A DNA stretch of 12,128 nucleotides from Minisyncoccota bacterium (lineage in GTDB: Bacteria > Patescibacteriota > Minisyncoccia > Phycocordibacterales > UBA9973). Below, piece after piece: positions 4,503 through 11,607 of the stretch; the first letter of the stretch is position 1, and each line of letters begins with the position of its first letter. A program made the position numbers and the translations under genes. The notes beneath the pieces are model-generated. The model was not told where the DNA came from and did not search any database. It saw nothing but the letters and a program-made list of their open reading frames with translations. The stretch covers positions 1-12,128 of the forward strand of contig JAGNZX010000011.1 in NCBI GenBank assembly GCA_017984185.1, in the 5' to 3' direction.

Positions 4503-7208
4503 TTAAACTTCAGAACGAGAACGAACTTGGATAGGGCTTTTGATTTTTCCTTTTTGTTTTTCAATGATTAGCTCTTTATTTTTCACCGAGACGAGTATCG
4601 TGTCCCCTTTCTTTATTCCATTTGAAATAATATATGAAGCTACAGGGTTTAAAATTTTATTTTGAATCAAACGATTGAGTGGTCTCGCACCATAATGCGG
4701 ATTGTAACCTTCAGTCGCCAAGTATCCCAATGCTTCTTCGTTGATATCCAAATTTATACCTTTGACAGTTAGACGATCTTTGACGACTTGAATGCGTAGT
4801 TTCACAATTTCTTTTATAGCCTCAGGAGATAAAATATCAAAGACAATTACTTCATCAAGACGATTCAAAAATTCTGGACGGAAATTGTCCTTCAAGGATT
4901 CCATAACTTTATCTTTCATGTTACTGTAATCATCTTTTTTAGAATTGTTGGAAAAACCAATCGATTCCATCTTCTCTACAAACTGCGAACCAATGTTTGA
5001 AGTCAAAATTATTATTGTATTTTTAAAATTGACTACTCGCCCCTTACCGTCAGTAAGTCTACCTTCGTCAATGACTTGTAACAACATATTGAAAACCTCG
5101 GGGTGAGCTTTTTCGATCTCATCGAAAAGTACCACGGCATACGGTCGGTGACGGACAGCTTCGGTGAGTTGTCCGGATTCATCATAACCAACGTATCCTG
5201 GTGGTGAGCCGATAAGTTTAGATACAGAATGACGCTCCATATATTCAGACATATCTACGCGGATGATTGCTTTATCATCATTAAACATAAATTGTCCGAG
5301 AGCTTTGGTGAGCTCAGTCTTACCGACACCAGTAGGACCCAAGAAAATAAATGAACCGATAGGACGATTTGGATCACTGATACCCGCTCGACTGCGACGA
5401 ATCACGTCTGCCATACGATGAATAGCTTCATTTTGACCCACAACTCTTTTATTTAATTCAGCTTCCATCTTTTCGAGTTTCTCGCGTTCTTCTTCGAGCA
5501 TTTTAGCAAGCGGAATACCTGTCCATCGGGATACGACTTCGGCGATATCTTCAGCAGTAATTTCTTCTTTCAAAATCCGGCGAGATTTTTGTAATTTCTT
5601 TAAGCGCAAAAGCTTGCCCTCGAGATCTTTTTTAAGTGAAGGGATTTTTCCATAACGAATTTCCGCTGCCCGAGCTAAGTCAGACTTCATCTCGGCATCT
5701 TCGGCTTCGAGACGAATTGTTTCCATCTCTTTTTTAATCGCCCGAATTTCCACCACAATGGCTTTTTCGTTTTGCCATTTCAATTCAAGTTCTTTAGTTT
5801 TTTCATACAAATTCCCTATTTCTTTATCAACTTCTTTGACTCTACTATTTAATTCTTTTTCCTTTTCTTTTTCTTCTTTATTTTTTACTCCAGTCAAACT
5901 AGAAATTTCTTTTTTCAAAGCTTCTTTCTCAATCTCAAAACGCATTATCTTGCGATGCGCATCTTCAAGGACTGGTGGTTTGTTTTCAAGCATAATCTTG
6001 AGCGAACTTGAAGCTTCGTCAATCAAATCTACAGCCTTGTCTGGTAAAAATCTATTAGTGATGTATCGAGCCGAAAGATTTACTGCGGAGATAATAGCAT
6101 CATCAGTAATCCGCACGCCGTGAAAAAGCTCGTATCTCTCTTTGAGTCCGCGTAAAATCGCAATTGCATCTTCTAAATTTGGTTCATCGATATACACCGG
6201 TTGAAAACGTCTTGCCAGGGCTGGATCTTTTTCAATGTGTTTTTGATATTCACGCAAAGTAGTTGCCCCGATAGCTCGCAGCTCGCCACGCGAAAGTGCC
6301 GGCTTCAACATATTTGAAGCATCCATAGTGCCCTCTGCACCTCCAGCTCCTACAATAGTGTGAATCTCGTCAATAAAAAGAATTATCTTTCCATCTGAAC
6401 GTTCAATCTCTTTCATTATACCCTTCAATCGTTCTTCAAATTCTCCACGATACTTTGTCCCAGCGACAAGCATGCCGAGGTCAAGCGAAACAAGTTCTTT
6501 ATCTTTTAGAGATTCAGGCACATTGCCTTTTGTAATTCGACTTGCCAATCCTTCAACCACGGCAGTTTTTCCAGTGCCTGCTTCCCCGATCAAGATTGGA
6601 TTATTTTTTGTGCGTCGTGAAAGTATCTGCATTATGCGCATGATTTCATCGTCTCGGCCGATGACGGGATCAAGTTTGTCTTCTTTGGCGAGCTTGGTCA
6701 GGTTGCGAGTATATTTCAAAAGTAATTTAAATTTCTTCGGCTCACTCACATCGGTAATATTTTGACTGCGAAGTTCTCCCAATACTTTCAATACAGATTC
6801 TTTACCAATTCTAAACCGGGCCAAAGTTTCTCGCGCTTCACTAGCCACTTCCAAGATGGCCACAAAGAGGTGCTCGGTCGAAACAAAATCATCTTTCATG
6901 GATTCAGCTAGCTTGACTGATTGCTCGATAACTTGCGCCAAATCTGGATTGAGATAAATCTGATATGACGGAGATAAAGTGCTGTGACTTTCCGGCAATT
7001 CAATTAATTCTAAAACAGAATCGGTCAAAAGCATTGTATCTACTTCCAATTTATCTAAAATAGAATTCACCATGGATTCTTCTTGCAAAAGAAGAGCTGC
7101 TAACAGATGCAAAGAAGACACGTGGTTTACCCCACGCTCAATAGCTAGCTCGTGAGCTTTTTTGATGGCATCTTTGGCTTTAGTTGTGAATTTATTAAGT
7201 GGTGGCAT
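4503..7208 (-). CDS. Hsp100/Clp AAA+ ATPase, ClpB-like with ClpP-type IGF loop
   Basis: A 901-residue ring-forming protein unfoldase with two AAA+ modules. Residues 1-145 hold a double Clp N repeat. The first ATPase has Walker A GEAGTGKT (208-215), Walker B ILFIDE (276-281), the pore-loop tyrosine in KYRG (252-255) and RRF arginines (333-335). Residues about 410-540 form a long coiled-coil middle domain with DLARAAEIRYGKIPSLKKDL, the ClpB signature; ClpC middle domains are much shorter. The second ATPase has GPTGVGKT (624-631), VVLFDE (692-697) and pore loop GYVG (681-684), followed by the C-terminal small domain with NPHYGARPLNR. Unlike typical ClpB, it carries I-G-F at 750-752, where ClpC/ClpA/ClpX hold their ClpP-docking tripeptide. 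It could therefore be a disaggregase, a ClpP partner, or both. It follows the pseudo-protease gene after 57 bp. Length is close to that of ClpB. I leave the symbol empty because the features are mixed. Confidence 0.95.
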   Translation of the reverse strand: MPPLNKFTTKAKDAIKKAHELAIERGVNHVSSLHLLAALLLQEESMVNSILDKLEVDTMLLTDSVLELIELPESHSTLSPSYQIYLNPDLAQVIEQSVKLAESMKDDFVSTEHLFVAILEVASEARETLARFRIGKESVLKVLGELRSQNITDVSEPKKFKLLLKYTRNLTKLAKEDKLDPVIGRDDEIMRIMQILSRRTKNNPILIGEAGTGKTAVVEGLASRITKGNVPESLKDKELVSLDLGMLVAGTKYRGEFEERLKGIMKEIERSDGKIILFIDEIHTIVGAGGAEGTMDASNMLKPALSRGELRAIGATTLREYQKHIEKDPALARRFQPVYIDEPNLEDAIAILRGLKERYELFHGVRITDDAIISAVNLSARYITNRFLPDKAVDLIDEASSSLKIMLENKPPVLEDAHRKIMRFEIEKEALKKEISSLTGVKNKEEKEKEKELNSRVKEVDKEIGNLYEKTKELELKWQNEKAIVVEIRAIKKEMETIRLEAEDAEMKSDLARAAEIRYGKIPSLKKDLEGKLLRLKKLQKSRRILKEEITAEDIAEVVSRWTGIPLAKMLEEEREKLEKMEAELNKRVVGQNEAIHRMADVIRRSRAGISDPNRPIGSFIFLGPTGVGKTELTKALGQFMFNDDKAIIRVDMSEYMERHSVSKLIGSPPGYVGYDESGQLTEAVRHRPYAVVLFDEIEKAHPEVFNMLLQVIDEGRLTDGKGRVVNFKNTIIILTSNIGSQFVEKMESIGFSNNSKKDDYSNMKDKVMESLKDNFRPEFLNRLDEVIVFDILSPEAIKEIVKLRIQVVKDRLTVKGINLDINEEALGYLATEGYNPHYGARPLNRLIQNKILNPVASYIISNGIKKGDTILVSVKNKELIIEKQKGKIKSPIQVRSRSEV

Positions 7209-7234
7209 ATAAATAATTTAAAAGTTATAAAGTA

Positions 7235-7267
7235 AAAAGTTTATAAAAAAGAAATTTACAAACTTTT
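7235..7267. repeat. A+T-rich inverted repeat in the gap before the Clp ATPase gene
   Basis: On the + strand aaaagtttata (7235-7245) faces tacaaactttt (7257-7267), an 11-bp arm with one mismatch or wobble pair. The right arm overlaps the stop codon of the upstream membrane protein gene. The 57-bp gap is nearly all A and T. The repeat could be a weak terminator, an operator or a promoter element for the Clp gene; I found no convincing -35/-10 pair. Confidence 0.4.
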
Positions 7268-8024
7268 AAATTTTTGACTGGGTGGTCTGAAAATATTCCA
7301 GAATAGCAGTCATCGGCACAAATGAAGCCGTATCACCAGAGATAGCAATACCCAGGGCTTCACCATCTAGATTTATCACCAATCCTCCGGTCACATTTTT
7401 CTGAACATTGAGTTTAAATTCTTCTGTGCCATCAAAAATAAAAGAAGATATGGTATTGCCGAGAATTAAAATCTTTTGACCGATTTTCATTTTAGAAAAA
7501 TCTCCAGTGGTCGGAACTGTATAGGTAGCCACGCTGGTGCCGTCTACCGGCTCCCCAATTTTCATATAAGCTACACCCTTATTGATGGACAACAACTCGG
7601 CTTTAAATTTTCCATAACTATTTTTTACAAAATATGCATCTTTGGTGGGGACCCACAGTGCATCAGCCACGATTGTGCCATCTTTATTAATAGCAAAACC
7701 ACTACCGAGAGATATCTCGGTGCGTTGCCCGTTTAAATCATCAAAATCTTTCGAGATAGAAAAAACTGCAGATTTATTTTTTGCCACAGCATCTACCACC
7801 AAATCTTCTTCTTTGATGACTACAGTCTGGGTCGTGTTGTTCCCGGGCACCTGGACTATATTTTCTACTGTTTGTTTTATGATTCGGTTCACAGGCGCAG
7901 TAAAAGACACTGGTGCTTCTTGCATCAAGGTGACTGTAGTAATACCGGTGGCGATAGAGGTAATAAACGAAAGCAAGACCGCCAACAATATAAGTTGAGA
8001 TTTATTTAAATCTTTTATATCCAT
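7266..8024 (-). CDS. Membrane-anchored trypsin/HtrA-like protein, catalytically dead
   Basis: A 252-residue protein with one N-terminal membrane anchor (about 12-33, LILLAVLLSFITSIATGITT) and an extracytoplasmic domain with the HtrA/trypsin fold pattern: LGSGFAINKDGTIVA (106-120), a GVAYMKIG strand (150-157) and VTGGLVINLDGEALGIAI (211-228). These correspond to the family's 'GSGFIId.dG.IvTNaHV', 'DLAvLKi' and 'GNSGGpLvn..G.viGi'. All three catalytic positions are changed: His is replaced by L123 or W124, Asp by G150, and Ser by T212. There is no PDZ domain. Proteolysis is therefore very unlikely; a binding, scaffold or sensor role at the membrane is inferred. Membrane-bound trypsin-like proteins with this type of N-terminus occur in CPR genomes (recalled, not searched). 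It starts 3 nt after the cysteine desulfurase stop, so the two are co-transcribed, with the Clp ATPase next. Confidence 0.83.
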   Translation of the reverse strand: MDIKDLNKSQLILLAVLLSFITSIATGITTVTLMQEAPVSFTAPVNRIIKQTVENIVQVPGNNTTQTVVIKEEDLVVDAVAKNKSAVFSISKDFDDLNGQRTEISLGSGFAINKDGTIVADALWVPTKDAYFVKNSYGKFKAELLSINKGVAYMKIGEPVDGTSVATYTVPTTGDFSKMKIGQKILILGNTISSFIFDGTEEFKLNVQKNVTGGLVINLDGEALGIAISGDTASFVPMTAILEYFQTTQSKI

Positions 8025-8027
8025 AGG

Positions 8028-9146
8028 CTAATCATACCACTTTTTTAATTTTTTCAAAATCTGAACCAAGGCCACGATTGTGTGGTCAATATCTTTTTTA
8101 CTAGTTTCTCTCCCGAGAGAAAATCTCAGGTACCCATCGGTGTCTTTTGTATTTGGATTAATGGCTTGAATTACATGGGAAGCCTTTCCGTCGCCAGACT
8201 TGCAAGCACTTTTGGCCGAAGCCATGATACCTCGAGCTGATAATTCAATAACCAAAAGATCGCTTGGAATATTTGGAATAGTTATGTTTACGTTATTCGG
8301 CAACCTGTTTTTTCGATCACCATTTACCAAAAGCTCAGAATTGAAAATATCTTTTGACATTTTTTCTAGTTTAAGAAAAAAATAATCACGAAGCTTGGTC
8401 AGACGTATAGATTCTTTTTCTTTTATTTTTTCTACATTTTCAAGCGCCAAAGCCAAAGCCACTGCTCCAGCCACATTTTCAGTACCCGGACGTAAACCAT
8501 TCTCTTGATCGCCACCAAACATTATTTTAGAAACTGGAGTCCCCCTCCTTACATACAAAGCACCCACACCTTTTGGACCATAAATTTTTGCAGCATTAAA
8601 GGACATCAGGTCCACTCCGAGCTTCTCGACATTTACTGGCAAATAATTTACTGCTTGGGTCGCATCGATGTGAAAAAATATTTTTGTATTATTCAATTTA
8701 TTAAAATGTCGAATCTCTTTGGCAATCTCTCTGATAGGTTGAATCGTGCCTATTTCATTGTTAGCATACATGACTGACACCAAAACAGTGTTTTTATTCA
8801 AAACTTTTTTAATTTTCTCGGGATCGACTACACCATCAGACTCAACAGGCACAAAAGTAGCCTGCCGATGTTTGCAAGTTTCCAAAACCGAAGCATGTTC
8901 AATATTTGTAGTCACCACCTCGCCAGACTTTATACCCAAAATAGCTAAATTATTACTTTCGGTGGCTCCGGAAGTAAAAACAACTTCATTTTTATGAGAG
9001 TTTAAAAGTTTGGCAATATCTGCGCGAGCTTGCTCGAGTTTATTTTTTTCTTTTACCCCAAGTTCATGCACAGCTCCTGAATTGGCCGACTTAGACAAAG
9101 CGCTAGATGCATAATCTAGGTATATTTTTCTTATTGATTTCGCCAT
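8028..9146 (-). CDS. Cysteine desulfurase (NifS/IscS family)
   Basis: A PLP-dependent enzyme that takes sulfur from L-cysteine, giving alanine and a persulfide for tRNA thiolation or Fe-S clusters. The 372-residue protein keeps the key residues: GATES (60-64), H84 in NIEHASVLETC, N130 and E131 in YANNEIG, D161 in HIDATQAV, the PLP lysine K187 in NAAKIYGPKG, RPGTENV (219-225) and the sulfur-carrying C315 in AKSACKSGDG. Two things are unusual. About 15 residues are missing after IYLDYAS, where family members usually have an 'DPRVLEAMLPY..' helix. The residue before the PLP lysine is Ala, where IscS has His. The enzyme still looks functional. No IscU, SufE or MnmA gene is visible nearby, so the sulfur acceptor is unknown. 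It is the first gene of the minus-strand operon and is divergent from the DUF4446 gene over only 24 bp. The stop is TAG. Confidence 0.95.
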   Translation of the reverse strand: MAKSIRKIYLDYASSALSKSANSGAVHELGVKEKNKLEQARADIAKLLNSHKNEVVFTSGATESNNLAILGIKSGEVVTTNIEHASVLETCKHRQATFVPVESDGVVDPEKIKKVLNKNTVLVSVMYANNEIGTIQPIREIAKEIRHFNKLNNTKIFFHIDATQAVNYLPVNVEKLGVDLMSFNAAKIYGPKGVGALYVRRGTPVSKIMFGGDQENGLRPGTENVAGAVALALALENVEKIKEKESIRLTKLRDYFFLKLEKMSKDIFNSELLVNGDRKNRLPNNVNITIPNIPSDLLVIELSARGIMASAKSACKSGDGKASHVIQAINPNTKDTDGYLRFSLGRETSKKDIDHTIVALVQILKKLKKWYD

Positions 9147-9162
9147 AAAAATAGTATATATT
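9134..9162 (+). promoter_or_regulatory. Promoter of the DUF4446-infB-rbfA operon, nearly leaderless
   Basis: A -35-like TTGATT (9134-9139) is followed after exactly 17 nt by a -10-like TATATT (9157-9162). A start 6-8 nt further on falls at 9168-9170, directly before the ATG at 9171, so the mRNA would have a leader of 0-3 nt. The -35 box lies inside the 5' end of the divergent desulfurase gene. Confidence 0.55.
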
Positions 9163-9180
9163 GAAATTGTATGAACGCAA
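9153..9180 (-). promoter_or_regulatory. Promoter of the cysteine desulfurase operon, nearly leaderless
   Basis: On the minus strand TTGCGT (9180-9175) is followed after 16 nt by TATACT (9158-9153). A start 6-7 nt downstream falls at 9146-9147, the desulfurase ATG itself. The -10 box overlaps that of the opposite promoter by 2 bp and the -35 box lies inside the DUF4446 gene, so the two promoters should compete for polymerase. Confidence 0.45.
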
Positions 9181-9629
9181 AGCTCGAACTTGGTCTTTTT
9201 ATTTTTGCTGGAATAGCCTTTTTGATCGGTGCTGTTTGGATGTTTACGACCGAAAAAAGATTAAAGAGATTTTTTATCGGCAAAAAAGCCAAAGATTTAG
9301 AAGATACCATCACAATCCTCGAAGATGAAATTGCTAAATTAAAAAAAGCAAAGGAAATTTTTGAAAAAGATATTTCTATCATTAATGCCAAGTTGAGAAA
9401 AAGTATTCGTGGACTAGAGACTATTCGTTTTAATCCTTTTCCAGACCAAGGTAGCAATCAGAGTTTTGCTATCGGTATGTTAAACGAAGATGGAGATGGT
9501 GTCGTCTTGTCTAGCCTGTATTCACGTGAACGTATGAGTATATTTGCCAAGCCAGTAAAAAACAAAAAATCTGAATATGAACTTTCAGACGAAGAAAAAA
9601 GTGCCCTTGAAAAAGCTGAAGTTAAATAA
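9171..9629 (+). CDS. DUF4446 family membrane protein
   Basis: A 152-residue protein of unknown function. Residues about 7-25 are one membrane segment (LGLFIFAGIAFLIGAVWMF), residues about 38-75 a charged heptad-like coiled coil (KKAKDLEDTITILEDEIAKL), and residues 84-142 a small beta-rich domain. That domain has the family pattern ETIRFNPFPDQGSNQSFAIG, then LSSLYSRERMSIFAKPV and KSEYELSDEE, which I recognise as DUF4446; the family is also found in Firmicutes. The coiled coil and C-terminal domain probably face the cytoplasm, although the topology is uncertain. It is the first gene of the operon, ending 2 nt before infB. The role is unknown. Confidence 0.88.
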   Translation: MNAKLELGLFIFAGIAFLIGAVWMFTTEKRLKRFFIGKKAKDLEDTITILEDEIAKLKKAKEIFEKDISIINAKLRKSIRGLETIRFNPFPDQGSNQSFAIGMLNEDGDGVVLSSLYSRERMSIFAKPVKNKKSEYELSDEEKSALEKAEVK

Positions 9630-9631
9630 AA

Positions 9632-11140
9632 ATGGAAAATGAAAATACAAAACTAAATAGACCACCAGTTGTAGTAGTCATGGGTCACGTCGACCATGGA
9701 AAGTCTACCCTGCTCGATTATATTCGAAAGACCAATGTCGTCGATGGTGAAGTCGGTGGCATCACCCAGAGAATATCTGCCTATGAAGTCACCCACCAAG
9801 ACGAAAAAGGTGTGGATAGTAAAATAACTTTCCTGGATACACCAGGTCACGGTGCTTTTTCTAAAATGCGTGAACGTGGAGCACTAGTCGCCGATCTCGC
9901 CATCTTGGTCGTCTCGGCTGAAGACGGAGTAAAGATGCAGACGATAGAAGCCTGGCGTGCTATCACCGAAGCTGGACTCCCAGTCATCGTGGCTATAAAC
10001 AAAATCGATAAACCTGGAGCCAATGTAGAAAAAACAAAAATCGAACTTGCCGAGAAAGAAATTTATCTAGAAAATTATGGTGGAAAAATTCCATTCGTAG
10101 AAATTTCTGCCAAGACCGGAGCTGGTATCGACACACTGCTTTCACTCATTTTACTTATGACTGAAATGGAAGACTGGAAAACCAACCCGAACGACGAAGC
10201 CTCTGGTTTTGTAATTGAAGCCAATCTTGATTCCAAGCGTGGTATTCAAGCCTCTCTGGTTATAAAAAATGGAAATCTCTCGAGTGGTATGACTGTAGTG
10301 GTGGAAGACAGCCTGGCTTCTACCCGTATTATCGAAAACTTTCTCGGTAAACCAATCAAAGAGGCTGGGGCTTGTTCCCCTGTCCGGATCTTTGGCTTTG
10401 ATAAAATGCCTAAAGTTGGCGCCGAGTTTAAATCTTTTAAAAATAAAAAAGATGCTCAGGCATACATAGAAAACTGGAAAGACACTACAGCAAAAACACC
10501 TGCAAAAAATAATGGCTCATTTGCACAAGAAAATAAAAAAATAATTCCAATAATATTAAAAGCAGACGTGGCAGGATCCTTGGAAGCTATCGAGAAAGAA
10601 ATTATTTTAATAAAAAACCCTTCAGCTGAATTCAGAATCGTCAGCTCTGGAGTCGGACCAATTTCGGAATCTGAAATCAAAGGCATCGCCGATGGTCAAA
10701 ATGCCATCATTATCGGTTTCAATGTCAAAGCCGACAAGAGCGCCATCGAAATAGCCGAGCAAAGAGGTATAACCATTTCCCTCTTTGATATAATCTACAA
10801 AGTCACTGAATGGCTCGAAATTGAAATGGAAAATCGTCGTCCTCGAGTAGAATCCGTGGAAACAACCGGCCGAATAAAAATCATCCGTGCATTTAGTCGC
10901 ACCAAGGAACGCCAAATACTCGGAGGAAAAGTCACCGAAGGAACTATCGCTCTAAACGGAGTAGTAAAAATTATGCGCCGAGATTTTGAAATCGGTCGTG
11001 GCAAAATCGTCAACTTGGAAAAAGGAAAAGTAAAAACGAGTGTAGTCGAAGAAGGCAACGAATTTGGCATGATGATCGAATCCAAAGTCGAAGTCGCTCC
11101 TGGTGACGTCGTCGAAGCCTTTAATGTCGTTCAAAAATAA
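9632..11140 (+). CDS. infB: Translation initiation factor IF-2, short form
   Basis: IF-2 is the GTPase that places fMet-tRNA on the 30S subunit and promotes 70S joining. GTPase motifs are intact: GHVDHGKS (18-25), VGGITQ (41-46), DTPGH (69-73), NKID (123-126) and SAK (159-161). Then come the beta-barrel domain II (about 190-270), a variable linker (about 271-303), domain III/C1 (about 304-400, with ADVAGSLEAI) and C2 (about 410-500). At 502 residues it lacks the long N-terminal region of IF-2 from model bacteria (about 700-900 residues) and starts almost at the G domain. In C2 the two usual cysteines of the fMet pocket are changed: the AGC motif is LGG (430-432) and the ECG motif is EFG (477-479). 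It is followed after 11 nt by rbfA, a widespread linkage, but nusA and rimP are absent. There is no Shine-Dalgarno sequence before the ATG. Confidence 0.97.
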   Translation: MENENTKLNRPPVVVVMGHVDHGKSTLLDYIRKTNVVDGEVGGITQRISAYEVTHQDEKGVDSKITFLDTPGHGAFSKMRERGALVADLAILVVSAEDGVKMQTIEAWRAITEAGLPVIVAINKIDKPGANVEKTKIELAEKEIYLENYGGKIPFVEISAKTGAGIDTLLSLILLMTEMEDWKTNPNDEASGFVIEANLDSKRGIQASLVIKNGNLSSGMTVVVEDSLASTRIIENFLGKPIKEAGACSPVRIFGFDKMPKVGAEFKSFKNKKDAQAYIENWKDTTAKTPAKNNGSFAQENKKIIPIILKADVAGSLEAIEKEIILIKNPSAEFRIVSSGVGPISESEIKGIADGQNAIIIGFNVKADKSAIEIAEQRGITISLFDIIYKVTEWLEIEMENRRPRVESVETTGRIKIIRAFSRTKERQILGGKVTEGTIALNGVVKIMRRDFEIGRGKIVNLEKGKVKTSVVEEGNEFGMMIESKVEVAPGDVVEAFNVVQK

Positions 11141-11151
11141 TCAAAAATATT

Positions 11152-11499
11152 ATGATAACAGCAGGAAGTGAAATACCATCAAGTAGACAAGAAAAAGTTT
11201 CAAATTTTATCAAAGAACAAGCTGCGATTTTTTTGTTGAAAGAAAATAATAATACTTCACTCATCACCGTCACTGCGGCCACCGTCTCCCCTGACCTAAA
11301 ACGAGCGACAGTATTTATAACAGTCTTACCAGAATCTAAAGAAAAATTGGCATTGGAGTTTGTTAAAAGACAACGTGGAGATTTGCGAGATTTTTTGAAA
11401 AAGAATATGTCTACCAAAAATATTCCCTTTATAGACGTAGCTCTCGATTTAGGCGAGAAGAATCGCCAAAAAATTGACGAATTGCTTCGAAATGGTTAG
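11152..11499 (+). CDS. rbfA: Ribosome-binding factor A
   Basis: A 115-residue protein with the RbfA KH-like fold. RbfA binds the 30S precursor and helps mature the 5' end of 16S rRNA. Recognisable parts are the N-terminal helix SSRQEKVSNFIKEQAAIFLL (10-29), strands SLITVTAATVSPDLKRATVF (36-55) and ITVLPE, then the helix of FVKRQRGDLRDFLKKNM (70-86) and the final strand and helix ending in EKNRQKIDELL. The length is normal for the family. It lies 11 nt after infB and is clearly in the same operon; tRNA-Cys follows after 31 nt with no terminator between. The ATG at 11152 has no Shine-Dalgarno sequence. The stop is TAG. Confidence 0.93.
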   Translation: MITAGSEIPSSRQEKVSNFIKEQAAIFLLKENNNTSLITVTAATVSPDLKRATVFITVLPESKEKLALEFVKRQRGDLRDFLKKNMSTKNIPFIDVALDLGEKNRQKIDELLRNG

Positions 11500-11530
11500 G
11501 ATTAGTAAATAGTTTTTTAAAAAAGTAAAA

Positions 11531-11602
11531 GGCCTGGTAGCCAAGTGGTAAGGCATTCCTCTGCAAAAGGAATATACGGCGGTTCGATTCCGCCCCAGGC
11601 CT
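11531..11602 (+). tRNA. tRNA-Cys (anticodon GCA)
   Basis: A 72-nt tRNA with acceptor stem GGCCTGG/CCAGGCC, D arm GCCAAGTGGTAAGGC, anticodon stem TTCCT/AGGAA around CTGCAAA (anticodon GCA, Cys) and T arm GGCGG-TTCGATT-CCGCC. The discriminator is U, as usual for tRNA-Cys. CCA is not encoded. It lies 31 nt after rbfA with no clear promoter of its own, so it may be processed from the infB-rbfA transcript. It is convergent with the next gene, 5 nt away. Confidence 0.96.
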
Positions 11603-11607
11603 CAAAA

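Noticed and set aside
5758..6123. Plus-strand open frame of 121 codons inside the Clp ATPase gene
   Set aside because: It is the antisense of the lysine/glutamate-rich coiled coil, giving a low-complexity Ser/Phe product with no family resemblance.
8028..9146. Cysteine desulfurase as a dnd/DNA-phosphorothioation defence gene (DndA-like)
   Set aside because: There are no dndB-E-like genes, and its neighbours are housekeeping and protein quality-control genes.
9131..9457. Minus-strand open frame of 108 codons opposite the DUF4446 gene
   Set aside because: It overlaps a recognisable family gene and the divergent promoter and resembles no known protein.
11513..11524. ttttttaaaaaa between rbfA and tRNA-Cys as a terminator
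   Set aside because: A pure A/T palindrome with no G-C stem is not a credible intrinsic terminator. It is better read as an A+T-rich spacer.
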